From Bacteroidales bacterium UBA6828 (GTDB lineage Bacteria; Bacteroidota; Bacteroidia; Bacteroidales; Paludibacteraceae), in assembly GCA_002452095.1 (NCBI GenBank), contig DKEG01000025.1, positions 1 to 45,437 of the forward strand: a stretch of 45,437 nt of DNA. The letters are read 5' to 3'. Of this stretch, positions 33,641-42,770 are shown in pieces; positions within the stretch are counted from its first letter, which is position 1; the number at the start of each line of letters is the position of its first letter. Below the pieces are notes generated by a model, which had not been told where the DNA came from, made no database searches, and worked only from the letters and a program-made list of their open reading frames with translations. The translations under genes were made by a program, and so were the position numbers.

Positions 33641-35950
33641 TTATTTGCATCCGGCATTGGGGTCGAACCAATCGGGGATGTCGAATTGTTCGGTTTCGAG
33701 ATAGCCGAGGGAGGTGTCCTTATAAACCTTCTGCATATATAGGGCATAGATGGGCAATGCCATAGATGCCCCCTGTCCTTCGGCGAGATTGTCGAAGTGG
33801 ATGGCACGGTCTTCACCGCCGACCCATACGCCGCTTACGAGTGAGGGAGTGAAACCCATAAACCACCCGTCGGAGTTGTTGTTGGTAGTACCCGTTTTGC
33901 CGCCCATCGGGGCTTTGATACCATATTTATAGCGCACGCGCACGCCCGTACCATGATCCACCACGTTGCGGAGCATATAAATCATTTTGTAGGCGGTACT
34001 TTCGCTGATAACTTCGTGCGTCTTGGGGATAAACGAGGCAATGACATTGCCGTTGTTGTCCTCTATGCGTGTTACATAGAGCGGTTCGGTACGGATACCC
34101 TTGTTGGCAAAGGTGGTGTAAGCGTCCACCATCTCCTGCACGCTCACCTCGCAAGGTCCGAGACAGAGACTGATGACTGGATCAAGTTGTCCCTGAATAC
34201 CAAACGATTGCATAATACGCACCAACTGCTCGGGTGTATAGAGCGACATCAGATAGGCGGTAATCCAGTTGGACGAGTTCTGCAAACCCCAGTTGAGCGT
34301 AACAATCTCGCCACGGTTCTTGGCGTGTGTGTCGCGCGGTGTCCACGGACGACCATTGGCATCATAGAGCGTAATTGAGTCGTTCACCACCTTATCGCAT
34401 GGCCACATACCTTCGTCCATTGCCAATGTGTAGAGATAGGGTTTGACGGTAGAACCCACCTGACGACGCCCCATAGTAGCCATATCATACTGGAAATGCG
34501 CAAAATTTGGACCTCCCACATACGCCTTGACGTACCCTGTATGCGGATCCATAGACATAAAACCGCAGCGAAGGTAGTTTTTCAACCAACGGATAGAGTC
34601 CATTGGGGACATAGTGGTGTCTTTCAAGCCGGTATCGTCGTAGGTGAACACCTGCATATCCACAGGGGTGTTGAAGGCTTCGCGTATCTCCTTTTCGCTT
34701 GCCCCCGCTTTCTTCATTCCGCGGTAGCGGTCGGTCTGTTTCATCGCACGGGTGAGAATACCGTTGATCTCGTCCTGGGAGATAGAGCGCGAGAACGGTG
34801 CATTCTTCTTGCGTTTGCACTCGCGGAAGAAACTCTTTTGCAACTCCTGCATATGTTCTGAAACCGCTTCCTCGGCATAGCGTTGCATACGCGAATCAAT
34901 GGTAGTGTATATCTTCAAGCCGTCCTGATAGATGTCGTAGTGTGTGCCGTCCGGTTTGGTATTCTTGGCGCAGAAACCGTACAACGGGTTGTTGTCCCAT
35001 TGATAGCGGTCGATGACATACTGCTGTTTGTTCCACTCCGAGTAGTGGCTCTCTTTGGGTTCTTTGGCAGTCAGTACCCCTCGCAGATACTCGCGGAAAT
35101 AGGGAGCCAAACCCTGCTTATGATCCACCGAACTATAGTGCAGCCCGAGTGGTAAAGCCTCCAACGAATCACGCTCGGCTTTCGTGATGTACTCATATTT
35201 GCACATCTGGCTCAATACTGTATTGCGGCGGTTCAATGCCCGCTCCGGACGGCGCACGGGGTTGTAGAGCGACGGGTTTTTGCACATACCCACCAACATC
35301 GCCGCTTCCTCGATTTTGAGGTCGGATGGGGTGGTGGAGAAATAGACTTGCGCTGCCGACTTGATGCCCACGGCATTGTAGAGAAAATCGAACTGGTTGA
35401 GATACATCAGCAGTATCTCATCTTTCGAGTACAGGCGTTCCAACTTGGTGGCAATCACCCATTCGATGGGTTTCTGCATCGCACGCTCGAATATATTGCT
35501 TGCCCGCGGCGACCAGATCTGTTTTGCCAACTGCTGTGTCAGCGTACTGCCGCCGCCGGCACGACCGAGTTTGAGTACGGCACGGAAGAATGATTTGAAA
35601 TCCACTCCGGTATGGTTGTAGAAACGGGCATCTTCTGTGGCTATAAGAGCATCTATAAGGTAGGGAGACAGGTCGGTATATTGCACACCGACACGGTTTT
35701 CATTGCGATAGTAACGCCCGAGAGACTGCATATCCGACGAGATAATCTCGCTGGCAAAGCGGTTCTTGGGGTTCTGCAATTCCTCCAGCGGAGGCAGATA
35801 GCCGAGCCACCCCTCTGCAATCATCCATATAGCGACAAATGCAATAATGATACCTGCGGCAAACAAGCCCCAAAACCATTTGAGAAAGGTCTTGTGCCAT
35901 TTCGGAGTTGTATCTTTTAATATGCTTGTGGTCTTGTTTTTGTTATTCAT
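33641..35950 (-). CDS. class A penicillin-binding protein (PBP1A-like)
   Basis: A 769-aa bifunctional peptidoglycan synthase. It has an N-terminal cytoplasmic stretch, one transmembrane anchor (about 27-45), then a GT51 transglycosylase domain with ALIATEDARFYNHTG (catalytic E106) and GGGSTLTQQLAKQI, and a transpeptidase domain with GSTVKP (acylation S500, K503), SSN (559-561) and KTG (685-687). It polymerises lipid II and cross-links strands outside the inner membrane. The start at 35950 is chosen because a promoter lies at 35978-36009; an in-frame ATG at 36028 is upstream of that promoter. The C-terminus is short and lacks an OB-like extension. MurF in the same window makes its precursor. 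Confidence 0.96.
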   Translation of the reverse strand: MNNKNKTTSILKDTTPKWHKTFLKWFWGLFAAGIIIAFVAIWMIAEGWLGYLPPLEELQNPKNRFASEIISSDMQSLGRYYRNENRVGVQYTDLSPYLIDALIATEDARFYNHTGVDFKSFFRAVLKLGRAGGGSTLTQQLAKQIWSPRASNIFERAMQKPIEWVIATKLERLYSKDEILLMYLNQFDFLYNAVGIKSAAQVYFSTTPSDLKIEEAAMLVGMCKNPSLYNPVRRPERALNRRNTVLSQMCKYEYITKAERDSLEALPLGLHYSSVDHKQGLAPYFREYLRGVLTAKEPKESHYSEWNKQQYVIDRYQWDNNPLYGFCAKNTKPDGTHYDIYQDGLKIYTTIDSRMQRYAEEAVSEHMQELQKSFFRECKRKKNAPFSRSISQDEINGILTRAMKQTDRYRGMKKAGASEKEIREAFNTPVDMQVFTYDDTGLKDTTMSPMDSIRWLKNYLRCGFMSMDPHTGYVKAYVGGPNFAHFQYDMATMGRRQVGSTVKPYLYTLAMDEGMWPCDKVVNDSITLYDANGRPWTPRDTHAKNRGEIVTLNWGLQNSSNWITAYLMSLYTPEQLVRIMQSFGIQGQLDPVISLCLGPCEVSVQEMVDAYTTFANKGIRTEPLYVTRIEDNNGNVIASFIPKTHEVISESTAYKMIYMLRNVVDHGTGVRVRYKYGIKAPMGGKTGTTNNNSDGWFMGFTPSLVSGVWVGGEDRAIHFDNLAEGQGASMALPIYALYMQKVYKDTSLGYLETEQFDIPDWFDPNAGCK

Positions 35951-35977
35951 AGTCCTATAAGTTATATTTTCTGCCCG

Positions 35978-36009
35978 CAAAGATACAAAAAAAAACACAC
36001 ACCTACAAA
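35978..36009 (-). promoter_or_regulatory. promoter of the penicillin-binding protein gene
   Basis: On the minus strand TTTG (36009-36006), 20 bp, TATCTTTG (35985-35978). The predicted start near 35971 leaves about 20 nt before the ATG at 35950 and excludes the more upstream start. Confidence 0.8.
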
Positions 36010-36058
36010 CTTTCTTCAAAAACGCCAACCAATGTTCGCAAAATCACAGACAATATAT

Positions 36059-36095
36059 AAAAAAACAAGGGCGCATTTCACAATGCATCCCTTGT
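36059..36095 (-). terminator. terminator of the pyruvate phosphate dikinase gene
   Basis: On the minus strand ACAAGGG pairs with CCCTTGT, with an inner ATGC/GCAT helix around a short loop, and is followed directly by seven T residues. It lies 55 nt after the dikinase stop codon. Confidence 0.88.
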
Positions 36096-36149
36096 CTCAC
36101 AAAAAAAACTTTATAGTCTTTGTGCCTCTGTCGGCACACAAAGATTTCC

Positions 36150-38879
36150 TTATTTCTCGTCCTCGATAGCGGCTTGAGCGGCTGCGAGGCGTGCGATAGG
36201 TACACGGAACGGCGAGCAGGAAGCGTAGTTCATGCCGATACGTGCGCAGAACTTCACACTGCTGGGTTCGCCACCATGCTCACCGCAGATACCACAACGC
36301 AGCGACGGACGCACTGCACGACCTTTCTCTACAGCCATCTTGATGAGTTGACCTACACCGTTCTGGTCGAGAACCTGGAACGGATCCACCTTCAGAATCT
36401 TCTGCTCGAGGTAAGCGGGCAAGAAGGAAGCGATGTCATCGCGGCTGTAACCGAAGGTCATCTGGGTGAGGTCATTGGTACCGAAACTGAAGTATTGTGC
36501 CTCGGTAGCAATACGGTCGGCGGTGAGGGCAGCACGAGGAATCTCAATCATCGTACCTACCTCAAACTCCACCTCGATGCCATACTCGGCGAATACCTCT
36601 TTGGCAACGCGCATAATAACATCCTTCTGCTGCTTGAACTCGTACAGGATACCAATCAGCGGCACCATAATCTCAGGCATCGGGTGCTTGCCCTCTTTCT
36701 TCAACTCGCACGCAGCCGACAAGATTGCGCGGGTCTGCATAGCAGTAATTTCGGGGAAAGTGATACCCAGACGGCAACCACGGTGACCAAGCATCGGGTT
36801 GTTCTCAGCCAGCGAGTTGACACGCTGCTGAATCTCCTCAACGCTCACGCCCATCTCTTTTGCCATGGTCTCCTGTCCCTTCAAATCGTGGGGAACGAAC
36901 TCATGCAACGGCGGGTCGAGCAGACGGATATTGACAGGGCAACCATCCATAGCCTCGAGGATACCCTTGAAGTCAGCCTTCTGGTACGGCAGCAGTTTAG
37001 CCAATGCTTTCTCGCGACCGGCAGCGTCTTTGGCGAGAATCATCTCACGCATAGCGATGATTTTCTTGTCGTCGAAGAACATGTGCTCGGTACGGGTCAG
37101 ACCGATACCTTTGGCACCGAAAGCGCGTGCCACGGCAGCATCGTGCGGGGTGTCTGCATTGGTACGAACCTGCATGTGGGTGTATTTGTCGCAGAGATCC
37201 ATAAGTGCCTTGAAGTCGCCGCTGAGTTCGGCAGCGCGGGTCTCAATCTGACCTGCATATACCTGACCGGTGGAACCGTTGAGCGAGATATAATCACCCT
37301 CTTTGTAGGTTACACCCTCAATGGTAACGGTTTTGGCTTTGTAGTCTACGATGATAGCCCCTGCACCCGAAACGCAGCACTTGCCCATACCTCGAGCCAC
37401 AACGGCTGCGTGGCTGGTCATACCTCCGCGAGCAGTCAGGATACCCTCGGCAGCAGACATACCGGCGAGGTCTTCGGGGCTGGTCTCGATACGTACCATA
37501 ACCACTTTGTGTCCGTCTTTGTGCCACTCTTGTGCATCGTCTGCGTGGAAAACAATCTGTCCGCAGGCAGCACCAGGGCTGGCTGGCAGACCTTGGGTGA
37601 TAACCTTGGCTTTTTTCAGCGCCTCTTTGTCGAAGACAGGGTGGAGCAGTTCGTCCAACTTCTGCGGTTCGCAGCGCATGACAGCGGTCTTCTCGTCGAT
37701 AACGCCCTCGCGCATAAGGTCCATGGCAATCTTCACCATAGCGGTACCCGTGCGCTTGCCGTTACGGGTTTGCAGGAACCAGAGTTTGCCTTCCTGAACG
37801 GTGAACTCCATATCCTGCATATCTTTGTAGTGGTCTTCCAACTTCTGTTGTATGGTATTCAGTTCGTTGTAGAGTTCGGGCATAGCCTCCTCCATACTCG
37901 GATACTTGCTGGCACGCTCTTCCTCGCTGATACCCTGTAGTTTAGCCCAACGGCGGCTGCCCTCGAGGGTGATTTGCTGCGGAGTACGGATACCGGCAAC
38001 CACGTCTTCACCCTGTGCGTTTACAAGGTACTCGCCGTTGAAGATGTTCTCGCCCGTAGCGGCATCACGGCTGAAGCAAACGCCCGTAGCCGAAGTCTCG
38101 CCCATATTGCCGAACACCATTGCCATCACCGAAACGGCGGTGCCCCATTCGTCAGGAATACTTTCCATCTTGCGGTAGAGGATAGCGCGCTCGTTCATCC
38201 AACTGCGGAAAACGGCGCAGATGGCACCCCAGAGTTGTTCGATTGGATCATTGGGGAAGTCCTTGCCTGTCTGCTCTTTGATTGCGGTTTTGAAACGAGC
38301 CACGAGGAGTTTCAGTTCGTCCACGTTCAGGTCTTTGTCCAAGCGTATGCCGCGGATAGATTTCACCTCTTCGATGATAGCCTCAAACGGGTCGATGTCC
38401 TCTTTGTTGACGGGCTTCATACCGAGTACCACATCGCCGTACATCTGTACGAAACGGCGGTAACTGTCGTAAACGAAGTGAGGATTGTTGGTTTTCTCCA
38501 CCATACCTTCGGCAACGGTGTCGTTCAAACCGAGGTTGAGGATGGTGTCCATCATACCGGGCATCGAGGCACGCGCACCTGAGCGGACACTGACGAGCAG
38601 CGGGTTCTTCGGATCACCGAATTTGCTATTCATCAGGGTCTCGATGTGCTTAACGGCTGCCATCACTTCATCGTTGAGGATGCCGACGATGGTCTCCTGA
38701 CCTACCTGATAATACTCGTTGCAAACATCTGTGGTGATAGTGAAACCCGGAGGTACGGGGACACCCACAAGGTTCATCTCGGCGCAGTTGGCACCTTTGC
38801 CGCCCAACTGCTCACGCATTTGGGCATTACCTTCGGCTTTTCCGTTTCCGAAAGTATAGACTCTTTTCTTGTTTTCCAT
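36150..38879 (-). CDS. ppdK: pyruvate, phosphate dikinase
   Basis: A 909-aa enzyme interconverting ATP, phosphate and pyruvate with AMP, pyrophosphate and phosphoenolpyruvate, central to glycolysis or gluconeogenesis in many anaerobes. Domains: an N-terminal ATP-grasp domain (about 1-350, including GGKGANCAEM), a phosphohistidine swivel domain with GGMTSHAAVVARGMGK (catalytic H490), and a C-terminal PEP-binding TIM barrel with GLTRTEHMFF and the end motif CGICGEHGG (C865 probably catalytic). The length is close to that of the Clostridium symbiosum enzyme. It lies 41 nt downstream of the small lipoprotein gene with no promoter of its own found, so the two may share the promoter at 39258-39289. 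Confidence 0.98.
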   Translation of the reverse strand: MENKKRVYTFGNGKAEGNAQMREQLGGKGANCAEMNLVGVPVPPGFTITTDVCNEYYQVGQETIVGILNDEVMAAVKHIETLMNSKFGDPKNPLLVSVRSGARASMPGMMDTILNLGLNDTVAEGMVEKTNNPHFVYDSYRRFVQMYGDVVLGMKPVNKEDIDPFEAIIEEVKSIRGIRLDKDLNVDELKLLVARFKTAIKEQTGKDFPNDPIEQLWGAICAVFRSWMNERAILYRKMESIPDEWGTAVSVMAMVFGNMGETSATGVCFSRDAATGENIFNGEYLVNAQGEDVVAGIRTPQQITLEGSRRWAKLQGISEEERASKYPSMEEAMPELYNELNTIQQKLEDHYKDMQDMEFTVQEGKLWFLQTRNGKRTGTAMVKIAMDLMREGVIDEKTAVMRCEPQKLDELLHPVFDKEALKKAKVITQGLPASPGAACGQIVFHADDAQEWHKDGHKVVMVRIETSPEDLAGMSAAEGILTARGGMTSHAAVVARGMGKCCVSGAGAIIVDYKAKTVTIEGVTYKEGDYISLNGSTGQVYAGQIETRAAELSGDFKALMDLCDKYTHMQVRTNADTPHDAAVARAFGAKGIGLTRTEHMFFDDKKIIAMREMILAKDAAGREKALAKLLPYQKADFKGILEAMDGCPVNIRLLDPPLHEFVPHDLKGQETMAKEMGVSVEEIQQRVNSLAENNPMLGHRGCRLGITFPEITAMQTRAILSAACELKKEGKHPMPEIMVPLIGILYEFKQQKDVIMRVAKEVFAEYGIEVEFEVGTMIEIPRAALTADRIATEAQYFSFGTNDLTQMTFGYSRDDIASFLPAYLEQKILKVDPFQVLDQNGVGQLIKMAVEKGRAVRPSLRCGICGEHGGEPSSVKFCARIGMNYASCSPFRVPIARLAAAQAAIEDEK

Positions 38880-38920
38880 TGTTAATTTATTGTATTATAT
38901 ATAATGTACTTGACCGTTCT

Positions 38921-39160
38921 TTATTCTTTATTTTCTATGTCATCGGCAATATCCGCCAAACGCTGTTCCAAGTCTTGGTGCCGGTCGTCTTGTGCGGTAC
39001 TGTCTTGTGATTCGAGGAAACGGTTGTATTCATCGGGGTCGTAGGGCGCAGGACCATAGCAGGCGGCAAAAGTAAACGCTACAGCCGACAACATACAGAG
39101 CCGAATTCCCCCTTGTAGTAAGTTGTTCCAGCCTGTACGAAGAAAATGTTTGTTGTTCAT
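38921..39160 (-). CDS. small putative lipoprotein
   Basis: A 79-aa protein whose hydrophobic signal segment ends in the lipobox FAAC (C34), so it should be processed and lipidated. The mature part starts CYGPAPYDPDEY and is otherwise acidic and charged (EQRLADIADDIENKE), probably a short helix. The C-Y-G-x-P-Y opening resembles other short Bacteroidales lipoproteins, but no function is known. The frame runs upstream to 39253, but the ATG at 39160 gives a normal signal peptide. It lies between the promoter at 39258-39289 and the dikinase gene. Confidence 0.65.
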   Translation of the reverse strand: MNNKHFLRTGWNNLLQGGIRLCMLSAVAFTFAACYGPAPYDPDEYNRFLESQDSTAQDDRHQDLEQRLADIADDIENKE

Positions 39161-39257
39161 AAAATCTGTCTGGTGAGTGTTGCGTAGGGCGGTTGATAGT
39201 GAATAAAAAAGGAAACACATCTGCTTCCCAGTTAAGGAATTTGCCCTAAACACTTTG

Positions 39258-39289
39258 CAAAAGTACTGCTTTTTTTCTGATTGCGCAAC
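39258..39289 (-). promoter_or_regulatory. promoter of the lipoprotein-ppdK unit
   Basis: On the minus strand GTTG (39289-39286), 20 bp, TACTTTTG (39265-39258). The predicted start near 39251 leaves a leader of about 90 nt. Confidence 0.65.
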
Positions 39290-39558
39290 AGTTGAGCCTT
39301 TTTTCTAAATAAATATGTCAAATTTCTTTTTGTGGTATGTTTTACAACATATTTTCGAGTTGGTGGAATGGAAAAAAGCGATTGCAATAAATTTATGCAT
39401 AAATGCTGTATAAATTAGTGAATGTTTTGTATAAAAGAGAAGTTTATTCTCTCCAGACAAACTAATTCTTTCTACGTCTTTTCTCCGTAATTGGTATTAG
39501 GATGTATAAAAATTACATACATTGTATACTTTTATTCTTTGCAAAATGTATTTTTGTA
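39290..39558. other. AT-rich divergent intergenic region
   Basis: No gene is seen. It is much richer in A and T than its surroundings, with a palindrome ATTTATGCATAAAT at 39391-39404, a short GAGA/TCTC hairpin near 39437, and promoters facing outward at both edges. Confidence 0.6.
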
Positions 39559-39589
39559 TTGTGTAATTCGGCAATTAGATGTATCTTTG
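39558..39589 (+). promoter_or_regulatory. promoter upstream of the decayed genes
   Basis: ATTG (39558-39561), 20 bp, TATCTTTG (39582-39589). It may now serve the histidine kinase gene by reading through the decayed region. Confidence 0.6.
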
Positions 39590-39643
39590 CAGCAGAAAAA
39601 CGTACACCACAATACCGATTAACTTACTAAAATTTTCCATATC

Positions 39644-39855
39644 ATGAAAAAACTAAATTCTTTTGTTAGCAGCATTTTTCTGCTGTGCACTTATTTATCT
39701 AGCAGAATAATCATTTGTCCGATGTGCAGTCTTCCACAGATATGGAAACCAATGGCGTAAATGTCAATGAGTTTCAAATCACTTTGTTGCAAAAGACAGA
39801 AGAACTGACCTTGTATATCATTCAGCAGGATAAACAAATCCAAAGTATGCAATAG
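39644..39855 (+). pseudogene. decayed secreted protein gene, first remnant
   Basis: ATG at 39644 opens a signal-peptide-like stretch, MKKLNSFVSSIFLLCT, after which the frame goes astray and stops near 39760. A second frame, without its own start, then reads NNHLSDVQSSTDMETNGVNV and a helical tail, NEFQITLLQKTEELTLYIIQ, to a TAG at 39853-39855. Similar V-N-E-F-x-x-L-L-x-K-x-E-E-L-T-L-Y tails close large secreted Bacteroidota proteins. The start and end of such a gene thus appear to be joined with the body lost and the frame shifted. Confidence 0.65.
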
Positions 39856-39884
39856 GAAATAAATAACCTAAACCAATCTCAACT

Positions 39885-40181
39885 ATGAATAAGTATCTTT
39901 TTGTTTTGCAAGTAGGTTTTGTCTTTTTATTGGTGTTGTGTAGCGGCAGCAAAAGTCGCATAGTAATAAACCCACCGGAGAGCATTTACTTTCAAGTCAT
40001 TAAATTTACAAAACCAGAGTATGCTAATTATGTAACTGCAATAATCGTTAATGGGCTTGGAATGAAGCGGGAGTAATAGCAGAGCGATCGTTTTACGGAG
40101 TGTTATGATTTATCTTCCAATTATATCCTCTATGCCAATACTACTAATGGAGTAAAACAAACAATGTTTATCAAGCAATGA
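39885..40181 (+). pseudogene. decayed secreted protein gene, second remnant (T9SS-like tail)
   Basis: ATG at 39885 starts a 63-codon frame with a signal segment (YLFVLQVGFVFLLVLC) that ends at a double stop TAA TAG (40074-40079). The same frame resumes and reads ECYDLSSNYILYANTTNG and then VKQTMFIKQ to TGA at 40179-40181, with the spacing of a type IX secretion sorting domain end (YDLS...YIL...T..G......FIK). The middle of the protein is absent. The final TGA overlaps the ATG of the histidine kinase gene. Confidence 0.65.
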
Positions 40182-41278
40182 ACGGGAAAAATATAGGCGG
40201 TCTGGTGCTGGCGGTGTCGTTGGTGATAGTGGTGGCATCGGTGCTGTTTACCAATAATCTGGCGCGGCAGTTGGCACAAGAGGAGCAGAAAAATGTGGCG
40301 ATATGGGCGGAAGCGACGCGGCAACTGATAGTGGCAGACGAGAATACGGATATTGATTTTGTAACGACCATCATCGAAAACAACACCAATATCCCGGTTT
40401 ATATGACCGATTCGGCAGGGAAGGTGCTGGTCAGCCGCAATGTACGACACCCCGTAGCCGACCCGCGCACGCTGAACGGACCGATTGAACTGCGTATATC
40501 GGACGACAATGTACAATATATTTACTATGACGAGTCAAACCTGCTGCGGCAGTTGCGCTATGTGCCGTATGTACAGTTTGCGCTGATTTTTATCTTTATA
40601 ACCATTGCGATATTGATGATGCTGACGGCGCAACGCAGCGAGCAGAACCGTGTCTGGGTGGGGCTGAGCAAGGAGACGGCACACCAATTGGGGACACCTA
40701 TTTCCTCGCTCAATGCATGGCAGGAACTGCTGGCAGACCGCTACCCGGAGGACGATTTGATACCGCAGATGAAAAAGGAAATCGATCGTCTGCATATCAT
40801 TGCCGACCGCTTTTCGAAGATAGGCAGCGAACCGGAACTGCAAGAGACCGACATCGTACAGCCGTTGCGCGAGACGGTATCCTATATGCGCACGCGCATA
40901 TCGAACAAGGTGGAGATTGAGACGGTATTGCCGGATAATGAATGGCAGATGAGGCTCAATGTGCCGCTGTTCGAGTGGGTGCTGGAGAACCTGATTAAGA
41001 ATGCAGTGGACGCTATGAGCGGGGTGGGGAAGATCACCATAGAGATGCAGGAGAAAGAAGAAGGCGAGGTATGGATAGACATCACAGACACGGGGAAGGG
41101 TATGGACAAGCGCACGTTGCGCCGTATCTTCCAAGCGGGATTTACCACCAAGAAACGCGGTTGGGGGCTCGGATTGCCGCTGTCGAAACGTATTATTGAG
41201 GAATATCACGGCGGAAAATTGTTTGTCAAATCCAGCAAACCCGGTGAAGGCACCACATTCCGCATTGTGCTGAAATAA
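40178..41278 (+). CDS. orphan sensor histidine kinase
   Basis: A 366-aa membrane kinase with transmembrane helix 1 (about 6-25), a periplasmic sensor of about 100 residues, helix 2 (about 130-149), then the dimerisation/phosphoacceptor region ETAHQLGTPISSLNAW (H169). An HATPase domain has N-box ENLIKNAVDAM (N275), G1 DTGKGM (304-309) and G2 GWGLGL (328-333). There is no HAMP domain. The TAHQLGTP H-box variant recurs in Bacteroidota kinases. No response regulator gene lies in the window, so the partner is unknown. The ATG overlaps the stop of a decayed gene by one base (ATGA), suggesting it was once coupled to it. A beta-CASP gene follows 25 nt later. Confidence 0.92.
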   Translation: MNGKNIGGLVLAVSLVIVVASVLFTNNLARQLAQEEQKNVAIWAEATRQLIVADENTDIDFVTTIIENNTNIPVYMTDSAGKVLVSRNVRHPVADPRTLNGPIELRISDDNVQYIYYDESNLLRQLRYVPYVQFALIFIFITIAILMMLTAQRSEQNRVWVGLSKETAHQLGTPISSLNAWQELLADRYPEDDLIPQMKKEIDRLHIIADRFSKIGSEPELQETDIVQPLRETVSYMRTRISNKVEIETVLPDNEWQMRLNVPLFEWVLENLIKNAVDAMSGVGKITIEMQEKEEGEVWIDITDTGKGMDKRTLRRIFQAGFTTKKRGWGLGLPLSKRIIEEYHGGKLFVKSSKPGEGTTFRIVLK

Positions 41279-41303
41279 ATGTATCTTTCAATACACTAAT
41301 ACA

Positions 41304-42710
41304 ATGACCATTCAGTTTCTCGGGGCTGCCAACGAGGTTACGGGCAGCAAACACCTGCTCACCACCCGGTCGGGCAAGCGCATCCTGCTTGATTGCGGAA
41401 TGTATCAGGGAAAGGGTATGGAGACCGATGCGGCTAACCGCGACCTTGGTTTTGACCCGAAAATGATAGATTGCGTAGTGCTTTCGCATGCGCATATTGA
41501 CCATTCGGGGCTTCTTCCTTATATCTATAAGTTAGGCTTCCGTGGCGATATTATCTCTACGCCTGCTACACGCGACCTATGCGCCATTATGCTGCAAGAT
41601 ACTGCGTTTATCCAGGCACAGGATATTCGTTGGTATAACAAGAAGATGGACCGGCAGCACAAGCCCAAAGTGCAACCGCTCTACGACAACAACCATGTGG
41701 AGCGGTGTATGCAGCATTTTGTGACGGTGGGTTACGGGCGGCGGTATCGCCTGTTTGACGGCGTATATCTGACCTTTACCAATTCGGGACATATGCTCGG
41801 TTCGGCTGTTTGCAGCCTCGAGATAGAGGAGGGCGGTGAGGTAAAACGCATTGCTTATACGGGCGACATCGGGCGGGCAAAGAGCCATATCCTCTGTTCG
41901 CCACAGCCTTTCCCGCAATGCGATTACTTGATTTGCGAGTCCACCTACGGAGACCGGCTTCACGAAGATGCGCTGGTGAGCGAAGAGGAACTGCTCGGCG
42001 TGGTGGATAGCACATGTGTCTATAAGAAAGGCAAACTGCTCATACCGAGTTTCTCGGTAGGGCGCACGCAAGAGATTGTATATGTATTGAACAAACTATA
42101 CAACGACGGACGGTTGCCGCATATACCCGTCTATGTTGATTCGCCGTTGTCGGTGAACGCCACGCATATCTTCCGTATGTATTTAGGCGAACTGAACGCA
42201 GACGTACAGGACGATTTGCGCTTTGATGATGACCCCTTCGGGTTCAATACACTGCGGTACATTACGGATATTCGAGAGTCAAAAGCACTGAATCATAATC
42301 CTAACCCGTGTATCATCATTTCTGCGTCAGGGATGCTTGAGGCGGGGCGTATCAAACACCATGTGGCAAACCATATATCCGACCCGAGTACCACTATTCT
42401 CATTGTGGGCTATTGTACGCCGACCTCGTTGGGGGCGCGTATCCAAAACCCGGATCTGAAATGGGTCAGTATATTTGGTTTTGACCACAAGATAAAAGCC
42501 CAAGTGAGCAAGATAGAGGGCTTTTCGGGGCATGGAGATTACAAGGAAATGATAGACTATCTTACCCGCAGCGTAAATGTGGAGGCGGTACGCCGCACGT
42601 TTATCGTGCATGGTGAGTTGGCAGCACAAGAAACCTACAAAGACCATCTGTACGAGGCGGGTTTCCGCAATATAGAACATCCGGAGAAAGGTCATATTGT
42701 ACACCTGTAA
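41304..42710 (+). CDS. metallo-beta-lactamase fold RNase-like protein (beta-CASP/RMMBL)
   Basis: A 468-aa protein of the CPSF73/YSH1-like family, which cleaves RNA. The metallo-beta-lactamase domain has SHAHIDHSG (H62, H64, D66, H67), SGHMLGSA with a further metal His, and YTGDIG with the metal-bridging Asp. The inserted beta-CASP domain (about 210-380) includes LIPSFSVGRTQEI and IIISASGMLEAGRIKHH. The RMMBL C-terminus ends with FSGHGDYKEM and FIVHGE. The protein is cytoplasmic by sequence. Its bacterial relatives are often of unproven function. It is the last gene before a bidirectional terminator. Confidence 0.94.
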   Translation: MTIQFLGAANEVTGSKHLLTTRSGKRILLDCGMYQGKGMETDAANRDLGFDPKMIDCVVLSHAHIDHSGLLPYIYKLGFRGDIISTPATRDLCAIMLQDTAFIQAQDIRWYNKKMDRQHKPKVQPLYDNNHVERCMQHFVTVGYGRRYRLFDGVYLTFTNSGHMLGSAVCSLEIEEGGEVKRIAYTGDIGRAKSHILCSPQPFPQCDYLICESTYGDRLHEDALVSEEELLGVVDSTCVYKKGKLLIPSFSVGRTQEIVYVLNKLYNDGRLPHIPVYVDSPLSVNATHIFRMYLGELNADVQDDLRFDDDPFGFNTLRYITDIRESKALNHNPNPCIIISASGMLEAGRIKHHVANHISDPSTTILIVGYCTPTSLGARIQNPDLKWVSIFGFDHKIKAQVSKIEGFSGHGDYKEMIDYLTRSVNVEAVRRTFIVHGELAAQETYKDHLYEAGFRNIEHPEKGHIVHL

Positions 42711-42730
42711 TCCTACAAGTACATACAATA

Positions 42731-42769
42731 CAAAAAAACGGCTGCTTGATTTGAGCAACCGTTTTTTTG
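42731..42769. terminator. bidirectional terminator between convergent genes
   Basis: CAAAAAAACGG pairs with CCGTTTTTTTG, and the inner TGCT pairs with AGCA across a C/A mismatch, around a 7-nt loop. The T-run on each strand lets it serve both the beta-CASP gene and the ABC permease gene, which end 20 nt and 2 nt away. Confidence 0.93.
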
Positions 42770-42770
42770 T

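Noticed and set aside
36120..37940. 606-codon plus-strand frame opposite ppdK
   Set aside because: It is a shadow of the dikinase gene, His- and Thr-rich from antisense codon bias.
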